Shown: positions 1 through 9,391 of the stretch, piece by piece | Layout: every line of letters begins with the position of its first letter | Position numbering within the stretch: the first letter of the stretch is position 1 | Notes under the pieces: model-generated | What the model was told of the DNA's origin: nothing | Database searches by the model: none | Seen by the model: the letters and a program-made list of their open reading frames with translations, nothing else | Origin: CAYMAZ01 sp964428185 | GTDB taxonomy: Bacteria; Bacteroidota; Bacteroidia; Bacteroidales; DTU049 | Length of the DNA: 64,000 bases | NCBI GenBank assembly: GCA_964428185.1 | Contig: CAYRXH010000002.1 | Span: 1 to 64,000 of the forward strand | Direction of reading: 5' to 3' | Program-made: the position numbers and the translations under genes

Positions 1-47
1 TGTTGGACTGGATTTTTATACCGTTTATGTGTAATTAAAATTTTATG

Positions 48-55
48 TAAGTTTG
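48..55 (+). promoter_or_regulatory. -7 promoter element of lysS
   Basis: The octamer TAAGTTTG matches the Bacteroidota housekeeping -7 consensus TAnnTTTG and lies 15 nt upstream of the ATG chosen for lysS. No convincing TTTG -33 element is seen upstream. Its position argues against the TTG at 53, which would lie inside the promoter. Confidence 0.55.
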
Positions 56-70
56 CAGAAAAAAATTGTT

Positions 71-1804
71 ATGCAGCAACTAAGTGAACAGGAAATTCTG
101 CGTAGGGAATCATTGAAAGCTTTGATTCAGAATGGTTTAAATCCATATCCTGCAGACGGCTTCAGAGTGACAAACACTGCAATGCAAATACATGCTTCTT
201 TTGGAGAAAATCCTGAAGCATTCGGTGAAGTATGGATTGCCGGAAGGATCATGTCACGAAGGATTATGGGTGCTGCATCGTTTGCTGAGATTAAGGATCA
301 TACCGGAAGGATTCAGTTGTACCTGAAAAGAGATGATTTGTGCCCTGGAGATGATAAGTCATTATACAATGATGTTTTTAAAAAGCATCTTGATATTGGA
401 GACTTTATTGGTGTAAAGGGCTTTGTTTTTATCACACAAATGGGAGAAATCTCCATTCATGTTCAGGAAATGAAGGTGTTGTGCAAGGCATTGCGTCCCC
501 TTCCGATTGTGAAGGAAAAAGACGGGCAGATATATGATGCATTCTCTGATCCTGAGCAGCGCTATCGGATGCGTTACGTTGATCTCATTGTCAATGAGCA
601 GGTGAAGGAGACTTTTATTAAGAGGTCAAAAGTGATCAATACCATGAGGAATTTTTTCAATGAACGTGGTTATCTTGAGGTTGAAACACCCATATTGCAG
701 CCAATACCAGGTGGAGCTGCCGCCCGTCCTTTTATTACACATCATAATGCTTTGAATATTCCTCTTTATCTGAGAGTTGCCAATGAATTATACCTGAAAC
801 GACTGATTGTGGGAGGTTTTGATGGGGTGTATGAATTTGCAAAGGATTTTCGGAATGAGGGCATGGATCGCACCCATAATCCGGAATTTACAGTTCTTGA
901 AATTTATGTGGCATATAAGGACTACAATTGGATGATGGAATTTACAGAAGAAATGATTGAAAAAGTTGCATTGGAACTTCACGGCACAACGAAAGTGAGA
1001 TACGGCGAGCAGGAAATTGACTTCAGGCGTCCTTTTAAGAGGGTAAGCATGATAGATTCAATCAAGGAACATACAGGGATAGACATCAGTGGAATGAATG
1101 AGAACCAACTCAGAGATGTTTGTAAAAATCTTGGAATAGAGGTCGATCAAAGCATGGGGAAAGGAAAACTCATTGATGAAATTTTTGGTGAAAAATGCGA
1201 ACATCATTATATTCAGCCTACTTTTATCATCGATTATCCAGTTGAGATGTCCCCATTGTGTAAAAAACACCGCGAGAATCCGGAGCTTACCGAACGGTTT
1301 GAACTGTTAGTGAACGGCAAGGAACTTGCAAATGCATATAGTGAGCTAAACGATCCCATTGATCAGCTTGATCGCTTTCAGGAGCAACTGAAACTTTCTG
1401 AAAAAGGCGATGATGAAGCCATGTTTATTGATATGGATTTTGTAAGAGCCCTTGAATTCGGGATGCCACCCACTGCTGGTATGGGTATTGGAATTGACAG
1501 ACTTGTGATGTTCATGACAAATCAGCAATCCATTCAGGAAGTATTATTTTTTCCACAGATGAAACCTGAAAAAAAGGCAGCTGCTCCTACAGGTGAAGAT
1601 CTGATTCAGGCCGGCATTCCTCAGGAATATGTTCCTCTGCTTATAAAACTGAATATCATTACACCTGATGATCTTCAGAATGCGAATCCCAACAAATTAT
1701 TCAATGAACTGTGCGGGATCAGGAAGAAAATGAAACTTGACATTCCTGTTCCGGCAGCTGATGATGTAAAAAAATGGACTCAAATAAATGTTGAAAATAA
1801 ATAA
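71..1804 (+). CDS. lysS: Lysyl-tRNA synthetase, class II
   Basis: This enzyme charges tRNA-Lys with lysine in the cytoplasm. The protein has an N-terminal OB-fold anticodon-binding region (about residues 50-150) and a class II catalytic core. Motif 2 is visible as FRNEGMDRTHNPEFT and motif 3 as GMGIGIDRLVMF. After the usual end of the family (VLFFPQMKPE) there is a C-terminal tail of about 70 residues with a helix-hairpin-helix look, a tail also common in LysS of Bacteroidota. An in-frame TTG at 53 would add six residues but overlaps the -7 promoter element, so the ATG at 71 was chosen. The downstream barrel gene begins within a few bases of the stop and may be co-transcribed. The identity is secure. 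Confidence 0.97.
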   Translation: MQQLSEQEILRRESLKALIQNGLNPYPADGFRVTNTAMQIHASFGENPEAFGEVWIAGRIMSRRIMGAASFAEIKDHTGRIQLYLKRDDLCPGDDKSLYNDVFKKHLDIGDFIGVKGFVFITQMGEISIHVQEMKVLCKALRPLPIVKEKDGQIYDAFSDPEQRYRMRYVDLIVNEQVKETFIKRSKVINTMRNFFNERGYLEVETPILQPIPGGAAARPFITHHNALNIPLYLRVANELYLKRLIVGGFDGVYEFAKDFRNEGMDRTHNPEFTVLEIYVAYKDYNWMMEFTEEMIEKVALELHGTTKVRYGEQEIDFRRPFKRVSMIDSIKEHTGIDISGMNENQLRDVCKNLGIEVDQSMGKGKLIDEIFGEKCEHHYIQPTFIIDYPVEMSPLCKKHRENPELTERFELLVNGKELANAYSELNDPIDQLDRFQEQLKLSEKGDDEAMFIDMDFVRALEFGMPPTAGMGIGIDRLVMFMTNQQSIQEVLFFPQMKPEKKAAAPTGEDLIQAGIPQEYVPLLIKLNIITPDDLQNANPNKLFNELCGIRKKMKLDIPVPAADDVKKWTQINVENK

Positions 1805-1808
1805 ATTA

Positions 1809-2354
1809 ATGCGTATGTTTATGAAAAATTATGTCATTCTTCTGATTGTTTTTTTTACACTCTTTTACAGTAATAAAGAAGTTTCTTCCCAGGTGAACGT
1901 GTCAGCAACTTTTGGGTTGCAATTTCCAATGGGAGATTTGGGTGATGGACTCAATGTGGGATTTGGACTGAATACTGCTGCCAAATATCCCATAAAAGAC
2001 AACATGATCATTGGTTTGAATCTCGGCTTAAACAGGTTTGGAGGATCATATGATTCCAGAGGCTTGTTTATTCCTGTCACTGCCTTGTTTGAATATCATG
2101 TTCCAGTTGATGATGCTATACCATATATTGGAATGGATATGGGATTATATCATTATTCATACAAGATCAGATGGGGAGGCTCCTCCTACAGTGGTTCTGA
2201 AGGATATTTCGGTTTTGCTCCCAATCTGGGATTTGTGTATCCTCTTGATGGTGCATTGTCATTGACAGGAAACATGAAAGTGCATGTTATGATTGCAGAA
2301 GGAGAATCTGTTTCCTGGTTTGGCCTCAACGCTGGAATTTTATTTAGTTTGTAA
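1809..2354 (+). CDS. Small outer-membrane beta-barrel protein
   Basis: The protein has about 180 residues with a hydrophobic signal peptide (MKNYVILLIVFFTLFYS) and then alternating, glycine- and aromatic-rich strands typical of an eight-stranded barrel of the OmpA/OmpX/porin-like type. It ends in the sequence GLNAGILFSL, with hydrophobic residues alternating at the C-terminus. Its function is unknown; such proteins sit in the outer membrane. Start codons at 1809, 1815 and 1821 are all possible; a start at 1788 would overlap lysS and is less likely. The gene follows lysS by only 4 nt at the chosen start, which suggests read-through transcription without implying a functional link. Confidence 0.7.
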   Translation: MRMFMKNYVILLIVFFTLFYSNKEVSSQVNVSATFGLQFPMGDLGDGLNVGFGLNTAAKYPIKDNMIIGLNLGLNRFGGSYDSRGLFIPVTALFEYHVPVDDAIPYIGMDMGLYHYSYKIRWGGSSYSGSEGYFGFAPNLGFVYPLDGALSLTGNMKVHVMIAEGESVSWFGLNAGILFSL

Positions 2355-2457
2355 GATATATGAATAAACAATGATACGAGAAACTTTTTGAAATGCTAGT
2401 AATTGCTACGAAAAAGTGTTGTTGTTATAGAGTTATCTATATGGTATGAAACTTTTG

Positions 2458-2465
2458 TAACTTTG
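2458..2465 (+). promoter_or_regulatory. -7 promoter element of ppa
   Basis: TAACTTTG matches TAnnTTTG and lies 17 nt upstream of the ppa start codon. No clear -33 TTTG is present. Confidence 0.55.
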
Positions 2466-2482
2466 CAGTAAATAATACATTT

Positions 2483-3145
2483 ATGCCAAAAATTCCCATT
2501 GACCCAATAGGTAAGTTGCTTGGTCTCAGACACAAATCACATCCGTGGCACGGCATTGAAATAGGAAATGATGCACCTGCTGAACTCACCTGTTTTATTG
2601 AAATGGTGCCTACAGATACTGTAAAGTACGAAATTGACAAGAATACAGGTTTTCTCAGAATAGACAGACCTCAGAAGTTTTCAAGTATCCTTCCTGCTCT
2701 GTACGGTTTTATCCCTCAGACCTATTGCGGAAAAAGAGTTGGGGCCCTGAGTGCAGAAGCTCTCGGAAACAAAGAAATTGTAGGAGATGGCGATCCTCTT
2801 GATATTTGTGTATTAACTGAGAAGGATGTTGCCCATGGTGATGTCATTGCTAGTGCCATACCTATTGGAGGATTCAGAATGGTTGACGGCAATCAGGCAG
2901 ATGATAAAGTGATTGCAGTCCTTAAAGATGATGCTTTGTATTCTCATTATAATGATATTACTGAATTGCCAAAGACTGTTATCAACAGATTGAAGCATTA
3001 TTTTCTGACTTATAAGGAGATGCCGGGTGCGCTTGAAAAAAGATGTGATATCTCACATATTTACTCCAGAGATGAAGCCCATGTGCTGATCTCTTTGGCA
3101 ATGGATGACTATAGGGAATATATTGAAAAAATTATGTTTGAATAA
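2483..3145 (+). CDS. ppa: Inorganic pyrophosphatase, family I
   Basis: This soluble enzyme hydrolyses pyrophosphate to two phosphates and so pulls biosynthetic reactions forward. The family I signature is present as GDGDPLDICVL, which carries the metal-binding aspartates, and the substrate region includes YGFIPQTYCGKR. At 220 residues it is slightly longer than the E. coli enzyme because of an N-terminal segment (IGKLLGLRHKSHPWHGIEIG) that is usual in the larger Bacteroidota form. It has its own promoter element. Its 3' end overlaps the convergent redox-protein gene by 14 nt, so the two transcripts must be antisense to each other at their ends. The call is secure. Confidence 0.95.
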   Translation: MPKIPIDPIGKLLGLRHKSHPWHGIEIGNDAPAELTCFIEMVPTDTVKYEIDKNTGFLRIDRPQKFSSILPALYGFIPQTYCGKRVGALSAEALGNKEIVGDGDPLDICVLTEKDVAHGDVIASAIPIGGFRMVDGNQADDKVIAVLKDDALYSHYNDITELPKTVINRLKHYFLTYKEMPGALEKRCDISHIYSRDEAHVLISLAMDDYREYIEKIMFE

Positions 3146-3572
3146 ATTCTTCTAAAATTTCTACGGCCTTTCGGACACAGGCATTGCATTTTACTATCAG
3201 ATTTTCAGAGTAAAATCGTTCCTGACCTTCGTCAGTCAACAGATTGCATTTTTCCAGCAGATCAAAACAACTGATGCTTGAGAATTGGTCGTAAAATCTT
3301 TGAATAAACAACTGAACTTTGGAATAAACATCTTCCTGTTTATCCTTTGATTCATTAAAACCCCTTCCGTAGAGTAGGCCAAGCACAATGACAGCTCCGT
3401 TGACAGCTCCACAGGTGTTTTGTGTTCTTCCCATACCTGCTCCAAATCCGCTTGCAGTTTTCAATAAAGTGCCGATGTCTGGATCAAGGATGTCAGAAAA
3501 ACCATATACGATACTTTGGGCGCAGTTGAAATCCTGAGCAAACAACTCAAGGGCTTTTTCATATCGTTTCAT
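3132..3572 (-). CDS. C_GCAxxG_C_C family redox-active protein
   Basis: The 146-residue protein shows the cysteine pattern that gives the family its name: NCAQSI near the N-terminus, TCGAVNGAVIVLG in the middle, then SCFDLL and a final CNACV. Members are small, probably cytoplasmic proteins found mainly in anaerobes and thought to be redox-active or cofactor-binding; the substrate is not known. The gene starts 2 nt after the stop of the C10 peptidase gene and so probably shares its transcript. Its stop codon overlaps the convergent ppa gene. The family call is firm and the function open. Confidence 0.85.
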   Translation of the reverse strand: MKRYEKALELFAQDFNCAQSIVYGFSDILDPDIGTLLKTASGFGAGMGRTQNTCGAVNGAVIVLGLLYGRGFNESKDKQEDVYSKVQLFIQRFYDQFSSISCFDLLEKCNLLTDEGQERFYSENLIVKCNACVRKAVEILEEFIQT

Positions 3573-3574
3573 AA

Positions 3575-4987
3575 TTATCGGATGATGGTTAATGCTGATG
3601 TACCTATTGTTTGATTCATGTTTTTGATTACTATGATATAAGTTCCCGGTTTCAGTAGAGAAATGTCAGCTACTGTTCCGGCTTGAGTCAGAACAAGTTT
3701 CCCATCTGTTGTATAAATTTCCAGCCCTGATAGTTCATTGTTTAAATTATCAACACAAATGTAGTCTGATGCAGGATTGGGATAGATTGTAATTGTTGAA
3801 TTGAGATCACTGGAAATAGTTGTGTAATCAACAGGAATGATATCTACAATCAGGCCTTCAATAACTGTCAGATTATATGGGATTTCCTGCGGAAGGAGAT
3901 ACCATCCGTTATAGGTTCCACCCCAACCAAAGTTGATGTGAAAATACCCATCTTCATTGTATCCGTCAACTACCACATTGTGTCCCATGGTCCAGTTGGA
4001 GTCGACCACTGCAAGATGACCAGGCAGAGTGTCTTTGATGTTCTGAATTAATCTGGAGTAAAGAGATGTATCCGTTACAGTAAGCAGTTCAACGGTTGTG
4101 AATCCGAACCTGAGATAGGCATCATAAGCCTGATCAACACCAAAGGTTCCTGAACCTGAAGAAGTGTATACCTGTTTGCAGGCAACACCGCAGGCAAATG
4201 TGAGCGCGGCTTTGTCCTGATTATCAAGCAACAGATGATGCACCCAGTGTGAATTGAGGGTGTCCAGATATTCATTTAGCTGAGTAAATGAAGGAAAATC
4301 AAGAGTGAAATAATCATCATCTATAAAGTATTGACGACCAGCATAATTGTGATAATAATCATCTGTGTCATCAAATATTGTCTGATTTGTAGTTTCATGA
4401 AAATTGACAATCTGAGCCATTGCAACAGCTGGACAACCAGCAATACTGCGTTGAGCAGAGACAGCATCCATAGGACACATGTTGTTGTATGGAGCATTCT
4501 GTGTCCAGTTTGTTTTTAACCATCCGTCACCTGTGGCAGGCCATTGTTCCCATTGTTCCTTGCTCCCTGATTCAAGGAGTATCTGTTTCCAGTAAATTTG
4601 GTTTTTTTCAGAGTATTCACCGGTTTTTTCTTGAACAAAGATTAATCGTCCTGTCAGATCAGTCACCAACATTTCAAAGAGCGGATTTCCGCGGAGCAGA
4701 TTGCCAAAATTGTTTTCAAACGAATAGGCAATTACAGGTGGAAGATTTATATTTGCTGACACGACAATATAACCTTCGGGTTTAAGGGAATAAACATAAG
4801 CAAGAATATTCTGACCTGAAACAATCATTTCTGGATTGTCATCAATCCGCACATCGGTTTTTTTGTTTATTGCAATGCATTCACCACAGGCCAGGATTGC
4901 CTGTTCAGAAGTAATTATCTGACCGGAAGCTGAGCTCAGTAATGAGATTACAATTATTGTCAAGCAGACAAAGAAAAATTTATTCAT
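3575..4987 (-). CDS. Secreted C10 (streptopain-like) cysteine peptidase with T9SS sorting domain
   Basis: The 470-residue protein has a signal peptide (residues 1-22), an inhibitory-propeptide-like region, and a C10 peptidase domain. The catalytic cysteine is C185 in AGCPAVAMAQ and the catalytic histidine H336 in GHNVVVDGY, followed by the family motif FHINFGWGG. The last 75 residues form a type A T9SS sorting domain (YPNPASDYI near its start, KPGTYIIVI near its end), so the enzyme should be exported through the outer membrane and anchored or released. Family members include streptopain and interpain; targets here are probably extracellular proteins. It heads a two-gene transcript with the C_GCAxxG_C_C protein. 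The call is secure; the substrate is unknown. Confidence 0.9.
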   Translation of the reverse strand: MNKFFFVCLTIIVISLLSSASGQIITSEQAILACGECIAINKKTDVRIDDNPEMIVSGQNILAYVYSLKPEGYIVVSANINLPPVIAYSFENNFGNLLRGNPLFEMLVTDLTGRLIFVQEKTGEYSEKNQIYWKQILLESGSKEQWEQWPATGDGWLKTNWTQNAPYNNMCPMDAVSAQRSIAGCPAVAMAQIVNFHETTNQTIFDDTDDYYHNYAGRQYFIDDDYFTLDFPSFTQLNEYLDTLNSHWVHHLLLDNQDKAALTFACGVACKQVYTSSGSGTFGVDQAYDAYLRFGFTTVELLTVTDTSLYSRLIQNIKDTLPGHLAVVDSNWTMGHNVVVDGYNEDGYFHINFGWGGTYNGWYLLPQEIPYNLTVIEGLIVDIIPVDYTTISSDLNSTITIYPNPASDYICVDNLNNELSGLEIYTTDGKLVLTQAGTVADISLLKPGTYIIVIKNMNQTIGTSALTIIR

Positions 4988-5042
4988 GGTAGTTTCTTTA
5001 TGGAAATCATCTTTTTTTAAAATGAAGAGTTGAAATCTCCAC

Positions 5043-5050
5043 CAAAAATA
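5043..5050 (-). promoter_or_regulatory. Possible -7 element of the C10 peptidase gene
   Basis: Read on the minus strand the octamer is TATTTTTG, a match to TAnnTTTG, about 55 nt upstream of the start codon. No -33 element is obvious, so this is a weak call. Confidence 0.35.
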
Positions 5051-5083
5051 CCATATTTCTTTTTGAAAAACAGAATATTTGTC

Positions 5084-7669
5084 TTACCTGAAAATATATT
5101 TTCCGTCAATGAAATCCAGAATCACCGGTTTATTTTTGTTGACCGTGCCAGCCAGTATCTGTTTTGAAAGTTCATTGAGTACTTTCATCTGGATGATCCG
5201 CTTCAGTGGTCTTGCCCCTAACAGTGAATCGTATCCTGCTTCGGCAATGGCGTTGATTGCTTCGTTTGTGGGTTCAATCTGGATATCGTTTTTTGAAAGC
5301 ATTGCCTCTATCATTGAAAACTGCAGGCGGACAACATTTGTGATTTCTTCCTTTGAGAGAGGTTTAAACATAATTATTTCATCAATCCGGTTCAGAAATT
5401 CAGGACGGAGACTTTTTCTGAGAAGATCAAACAATTCCTGTCTGGTTTTTTTGATAATCTGACTGGAGTTTTCATCATTCAGATTCTCAAAATTTTCCTG
5501 AATGATATGAGACCCGAAATTTGAAGTCATGATAACAACAGTGTTTTTAAAGTTGACAAGTCTTCCTTTGTTATCAGTAAGTCTTCCTTCATCAAGGATC
5601 TGAAGTAGTAGGTTAAACACATCAGGATGTGCTTTTTCAATTTCATCAAAAAGAACAACACTGTATGGTTTTCTTCGGACTGCCTCAGTGAGCTGACCGC
5701 TTTCATCATATCCCACATAGCCCGGTGGGGCTCCGATGAGTCTTGATACAGAATGCCTTTCCTGATATTCAGACATGTCAATTCTGACAATATTGTTTTC
5801 GTCATTAAATAAAAACTCGGCAAGCGCCTTAGCAAGTTCTGTCTTTCCGACACCTGTGGTTCCCAGAAAAATGAACGAACCGATGGGTCTTTTTGGATCC
5901 TGAAGGCCTGCTCTGTTTCTTCTTATGGCATCCGAAACAGCAGAAAGAGCTGCTTCCTGTCCAACAACCCTTTTATGAAGTTCTGTCTCCAGTTGAAGTA
6001 ACTTTTCTCTTTCACTTTGCATCATTTTTGCAACCGGAATGCCAGTCCACTTTGACACCACTTCTGCAATTAGATCTGCATTGATTTCTTCTGATATCAG
6101 AGGATTTTCTGCCTGCAATTGTTTCAACTCAGCTGAGAGTTCATCCAGTTGCCTCTGGCATTCTGTGATTTTTCCATAACGGAGCTCGGCAACCAGGCCA
6201 TAATTTCCCTCTCTTTCAGCTTTTTCAGCTTCAAACTTGTAGGTTTCAATGAGTCGTTTGTTTTCCTGAATCTTGTCGACAATTTCTTTTTCACTTTGCC
6301 ATCTGGCGTTCAATGTGTTTCGTTCTTCCGAGAGTGTGGCGATTTCAATATTAAGCTTTTTCAGTTTTTCATCATCATGTTCTCTTTTAATGGCTTCACG
6401 TTCAATTTCAAGTTGTCGTATTCTTCTTTCCAGTTCATCAAGTTCCTCAGGTAAAGAGTTGATTTCAAGTCTGAGTTTTGCAGAGGCTTCATCAATCAGG
6501 TCAATTGCTTTGTCAGGAAGAAATCTGTCAGTAATGTACCTGGTTGAAAGTTCAACCGCAGCAAGTATGGCCTCATCAAGAATACGCACCTGATGGTGAG
6601 TTTCATATCGTTCTTTTAGTCCTCTAAGTATTGAAACTGCTTCTGACTCATCGGGTTCATCAACCAGAACAACCTGAAATCTACGCTCTAGAGCTTTGTC
6701 TTTTTCAAAATATTTCTGATATTCTTTGAGTGTTGTAGCCCCGATTGCCCGCAATTCACCTCTTGATAGCGGGGGTTTCAGAATATTTGCTGCATCCATT
6801 GCTCCTTCTGTTGCACCTGCTCCAACAAGAGTATGAATTTCATCAATAAAGAGGATAACTTCTCCATCTGATTCAACGACTTCTTTAATGACACTTTTTA
6901 GCCTTTCTTCAAATTCCCCTTTATATTTGGCACCGGCAATTAGGGCGCCCATATCAAGGGAGTAAATTTGCTTGGATTTCAGATTTTCAGGGATATCTCC
7001 TCTGACAATTCTGTGTGCAAGTCCTTCTGCAATAGCAGTTTTGCCAACTCCAGGCTCTCCGATGAGAATGGGATTATTTTTTGTGCGTCTAGATAAAATT
7101 TGCAAAACTCTTCGGATTTCTTCATCCCTGCCAATCACCGGATCCAGTTTCCCTTTTTTTGCCTGTTCATTCAAATTGACTGCAAATCTGTTCAGAGAAT
7201 TGAATGTGTTTTCGGCACTTGGTGTGTCTGCTCTTTTGCCTTTTCTAAGATCTTTGATTGCTTCTGAAATTTGTTTTTCGCTAGCACCTGCATCTTTCAG
7301 AACTGTAGTTATTTCACCGGAACCTCTGATCAATCCCAGCAGAATGTGCTCAATGCTGACATATGAATCATCCATTTCCTTCATGGCTGCAAGTGCTTTT
7401 TGAATTACAGTATTTGCTGATGGAGAGAGATATTGTTGTCCGCCTTCCACCCTTGGATATTTTTCCAGCAGACGCTCACTAATCATCAGAAGAGGTTGAA
7501 TATTGATGCCGGATTTGTTGAAAATATATGGTGTAATATCAGAATCATTGAGCATCAGAGATTTAAAAATGTGAACATCTTCAACTGCCTGATGAGACAT
7601 TTCCATTGCAAGTTGTATAGCTCCTTCAATGACTTCTCTTGATTTGTTGGTAAAATTGTTCAGATTCAT
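5084..7669 (-). CDS. clpB: ATP-dependent protein disaggregase ClpB
   Basis: ClpB is a cytoplasmic hexameric AAA+ machine that, with DnaK, pulls apart heat-aggregated proteins. The 861-residue protein has the full layout: a Clp N-domain (1-150), the first AAA+ module with Walker A GEPGVGKTAIAEG, a long coiled-coil middle domain (about 400-530, rich in E/R/K/L), and the second AAA+ module with Walker A GTTGVGKTELAKAL and the region GAPPGYVGYDESGQLTEAVRR. The middle domain separates it from ClpA and ClpC. It is transcribed alone, with a -7 element upstream and the gdhA1 terminator beyond that. No CtsR- or HrcA-type operator was recognised. The call is secure. Confidence 0.97.
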   Translation of the reverse strand: MNLNNFTNKSREVIEGAIQLAMEMSHQAVEDVHIFKSLMLNDSDITPYIFNKSGINIQPLLMISERLLEKYPRVEGGQQYLSPSANTVIQKALAAMKEMDDSYVSIEHILLGLIRGSGEITTVLKDAGASEKQISEAIKDLRKGKRADTPSAENTFNSLNRFAVNLNEQAKKGKLDPVIGRDEEIRRVLQILSRRTKNNPILIGEPGVGKTAIAEGLAHRIVRGDIPENLKSKQIYSLDMGALIAGAKYKGEFEERLKSVIKEVVESDGEVILFIDEIHTLVGAGATEGAMDAANILKPPLSRGELRAIGATTLKEYQKYFEKDKALERRFQVVLVDEPDESEAVSILRGLKERYETHHQVRILDEAILAAVELSTRYITDRFLPDKAIDLIDEASAKLRLEINSLPEELDELERRIRQLEIEREAIKREHDDEKLKKLNIEIATLSEERNTLNARWQSEKEIVDKIQENKRLIETYKFEAEKAEREGNYGLVAELRYGKITECQRQLDELSAELKQLQAENPLISEEINADLIAEVVSKWTGIPVAKMMQSEREKLLQLETELHKRVVGQEAALSAVSDAIRRNRAGLQDPKRPIGSFIFLGTTGVGKTELAKALAEFLFNDENNIVRIDMSEYQERHSVSRLIGAPPGYVGYDESGQLTEAVRRKPYSVVLFDEIEKAHPDVFNLLLQILDEGRLTDNKGRLVNFKNTVVIMTSNFGSHIIQENFENLNDENSSQIIKKTRQELFDLLRKSLRPEFLNRIDEIIMFKPLSKEEITNVVRLQFSMIEAMLSKNDIQIEPTNEAINAIAEAGYDSLLGARPLKRIIQMKVLNELSKQILAGTVNKNKPVILDFIDGKYIFR

Positions 7670-7722
7670 TGCGATAATATTGTTAATAATGTTGCAATGA
7701 ATATCAAAACTGCTGCCAATGG

Positions 7723-7730
7723 CAAAATTA
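7723..7730 (-). promoter_or_regulatory. -7 promoter element of clpB
   Basis: On the minus strand the octamer reads TAATTTTG, matching TAnnTTTG, about 54 nt upstream of the clpB start and just beyond the gdhA1 terminator. Confidence 0.45.
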
Positions 7731-7741
7731 TGCCATTATGT

Positions 7742-7772
7742 CAAAAAAAAAGGCTGCCGTAGCAGCCTTTTT
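7742..7772 (-). terminator. Rho-independent terminator of gdhA1
   Basis: A perfect stem GGCTGC / GCAGCC with a 4-nt loop is followed on the minus strand by a run of T residues. It lies 25 nt beyond the gdhA1 stop codon and separates gdhA1 from clpB. Confidence 0.85.
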
Positions 7773-7797
7773 ATTGAGATTTGAAAATGGACAAAGC

Positions 7798-9138
7798 TTA
7801 TAGAACTCCTTGGGCAAGCATTGCTTCAGCAACTTTTACAAAACCACCAACATTTGCTCCCTTCACATAATTGATATATCCGTTACTTTCAGTTCCGTGT
7901 TTCACACATGTTTTGTGTATGTCTTTCATGATCATATGAAGTCTTTGATCCACTTCTTCACGTGTCCAGTTCAGACGCATGCTGTTTTGTGTCATTTCTA
8001 AGCCTGAAGTGGAAACACCACCTGCATTGGCAGCTTTCCCAGGACCAAACAAAATGCCTTTTTCAATAAAATATTCAATTGCTTCGGGAGTTGATGGCAT
8101 ATTGGCGCCTTCAGAAACACAAATACAACCATTTGCAACAAGCATTTTAGCATCATCACCGTTCAGTTCATTCTGTGTTGCTGATGGAAGAGCGATATCA
8201 CATTTTACTTCCCATGGAGTTTTTCCTTCAACGTATTCACAGTTGAATTTCTGTGCATATTCAGAAATACGTCCACGTTTCACATTTTTCAGCCACATGA
8301 CATATTCAAGTTTTTCCTTGTTAATACCTGCAGGATCATAAATATATCCATTGCTATCTGATAATGTAACTACTTTTCCTCCAAATTCAGTTGCTTTTTC
8401 TGTTGCAAATTGAGCTACATTTCCTGAACCTGATACAACGACAGTTTTACCCTGGAAGCTTTGACCGCGGGTGCCAAGCATTTCCTGAGCAAAATATACC
8501 TGTCCGTAACCAGTTGCTTCAGGGCGAATGAGGCTGCCGCCCCATGTCAAACCTTTGCCGGTAAAAACGCCTGTAAATTCATTTTTAATCCTCTTGTATT
8601 GTCCGAACATAAAACCGATTTCGCGACCACCTACTCCGATATCTCCGGCTGGAACATCAGTATTAGGACCAATATGACGTGAAAGTTCTGTCATGTATGA
8701 TTGACAGAATTTCATCACTTCATTGTCACTTTTTCCTTTAGGGTCAAAATCTGAACCGCCTTTTCCACCACCCATAGGAAGTGTTGTAAGACTGTTTTTA
8801 AATACCTGTTCGAAGGCAAGGAATTTGAGAATGCCAAGATTTACAGTTGGATGGAAGCGTAATCCTCCTTTGTAAGGTCCAATGGCTGAATTCATCTCAA
8901 TGCGGAAACCTCTGTTAATCTGGGCTTCTCCCTTGTCGTCAAGCCAGGCAACCCTGAACATTATTACTCTCTCTGGCTCTACAATGCGGTCTAAAATACC
9001 CTGATATTTGGGATTTTCTTCAATAAAAGGCATCAGTGATTCTGCAACTTCACGAACTGCTTGATGAAATTCTACTTCACCTGCATTTCTTGCAATAACT
9101 TTTGCCATAAATTCATTTACTTTTTCATGTACTGACAT
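7798..9138 (-). CDS. gdhA: Glutamate dehydrogenase, NADP-type
   Basis: This hexameric enzyme interconverts 2-oxoglutarate plus ammonium and glutamate. The 446-residue length and the active-site segment LPMGGGKGGSDFDPKGKS match the short GdhA family. The cofactor domain carries GSGNVAQFA with S238 and LSDSNGY with S262. These two serines occupy the positions held by F238 and P262 in the NAD-specific Clostridium symbiosum enzyme, and resemble the E. coli NADP enzyme. I therefore infer NADP specificity and an ammonium-assimilating role. A second, NAD-like paralogue lies at 17126. It is transcribed alone, ends at a strong terminator, and shares a 253-nt divergent upstream region with the first PPDK/receiver protein; no operator was recognised there. 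Confidence 0.95.
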   Translation of the reverse strand: MSVHEKVNEFMAKVIARNAGEVEFHQAVREVAESLMPFIEENPKYQGILDRIVEPERVIMFRVAWLDDKGEAQINRGFRIEMNSAIGPYKGGLRFHPTVNLGILKFLAFEQVFKNSLTTLPMGGGKGGSDFDPKGKSDNEVMKFCQSYMTELSRHIGPNTDVPAGDIGVGGREIGFMFGQYKRIKNEFTGVFTGKGLTWGGSLIRPEATGYGQVYFAQEMLGTRGQSFQGKTVVVSGSGNVAQFATEKATEFGGKVVTLSDSNGYIYDPAGINKEKLEYVMWLKNVKRGRISEYAQKFNCEYVEGKTPWEVKCDIALPSATQNELNGDDAKMLVANGCICVSEGANMPSTPEAIEYFIEKGILFGPGKAANAGGVSTSGLEMTQNSMRLNWTREEVDQRLHMIMKDIHKTCVKHGTESNGYINYVKGANVGGFVKVAEAMLAQGVL

Positions 9139-9391
9139 AGCTTTTTAAATTTAAGTTTTAAGCAATATTAAAAGAAAATTTTATTGTTTTATTAATATTT
9201 GAATGTAAAATCTGTTGATAGTATGCAAATTATGTGATTTTTTGATGAACAAAATGAGGGTTTTACTGAGCAACGTCAGTGAAATACTTATTGCTTCAAT
9301 CTGAAATACGGAATTTTGATTTTTTTTTTGGAACAGATATGTATAAAACACCTTGAATTGATTATTTTTACCATGATATAATTTACTTAAT

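Noticed and set aside
6149..7403. Long plus-strand ORFs opposite clpB
   Set aside because: They lie entirely opposite a conserved gene, are rich in Ser/Phe/Leu as expected for an antisense frame, and match no family.
9139..9391. A second FNR box upstream of gdhA1 and protein A
   Set aside because: Several TTGA words occur but none forms a TTGAT-N4-ATCAA palindrome.
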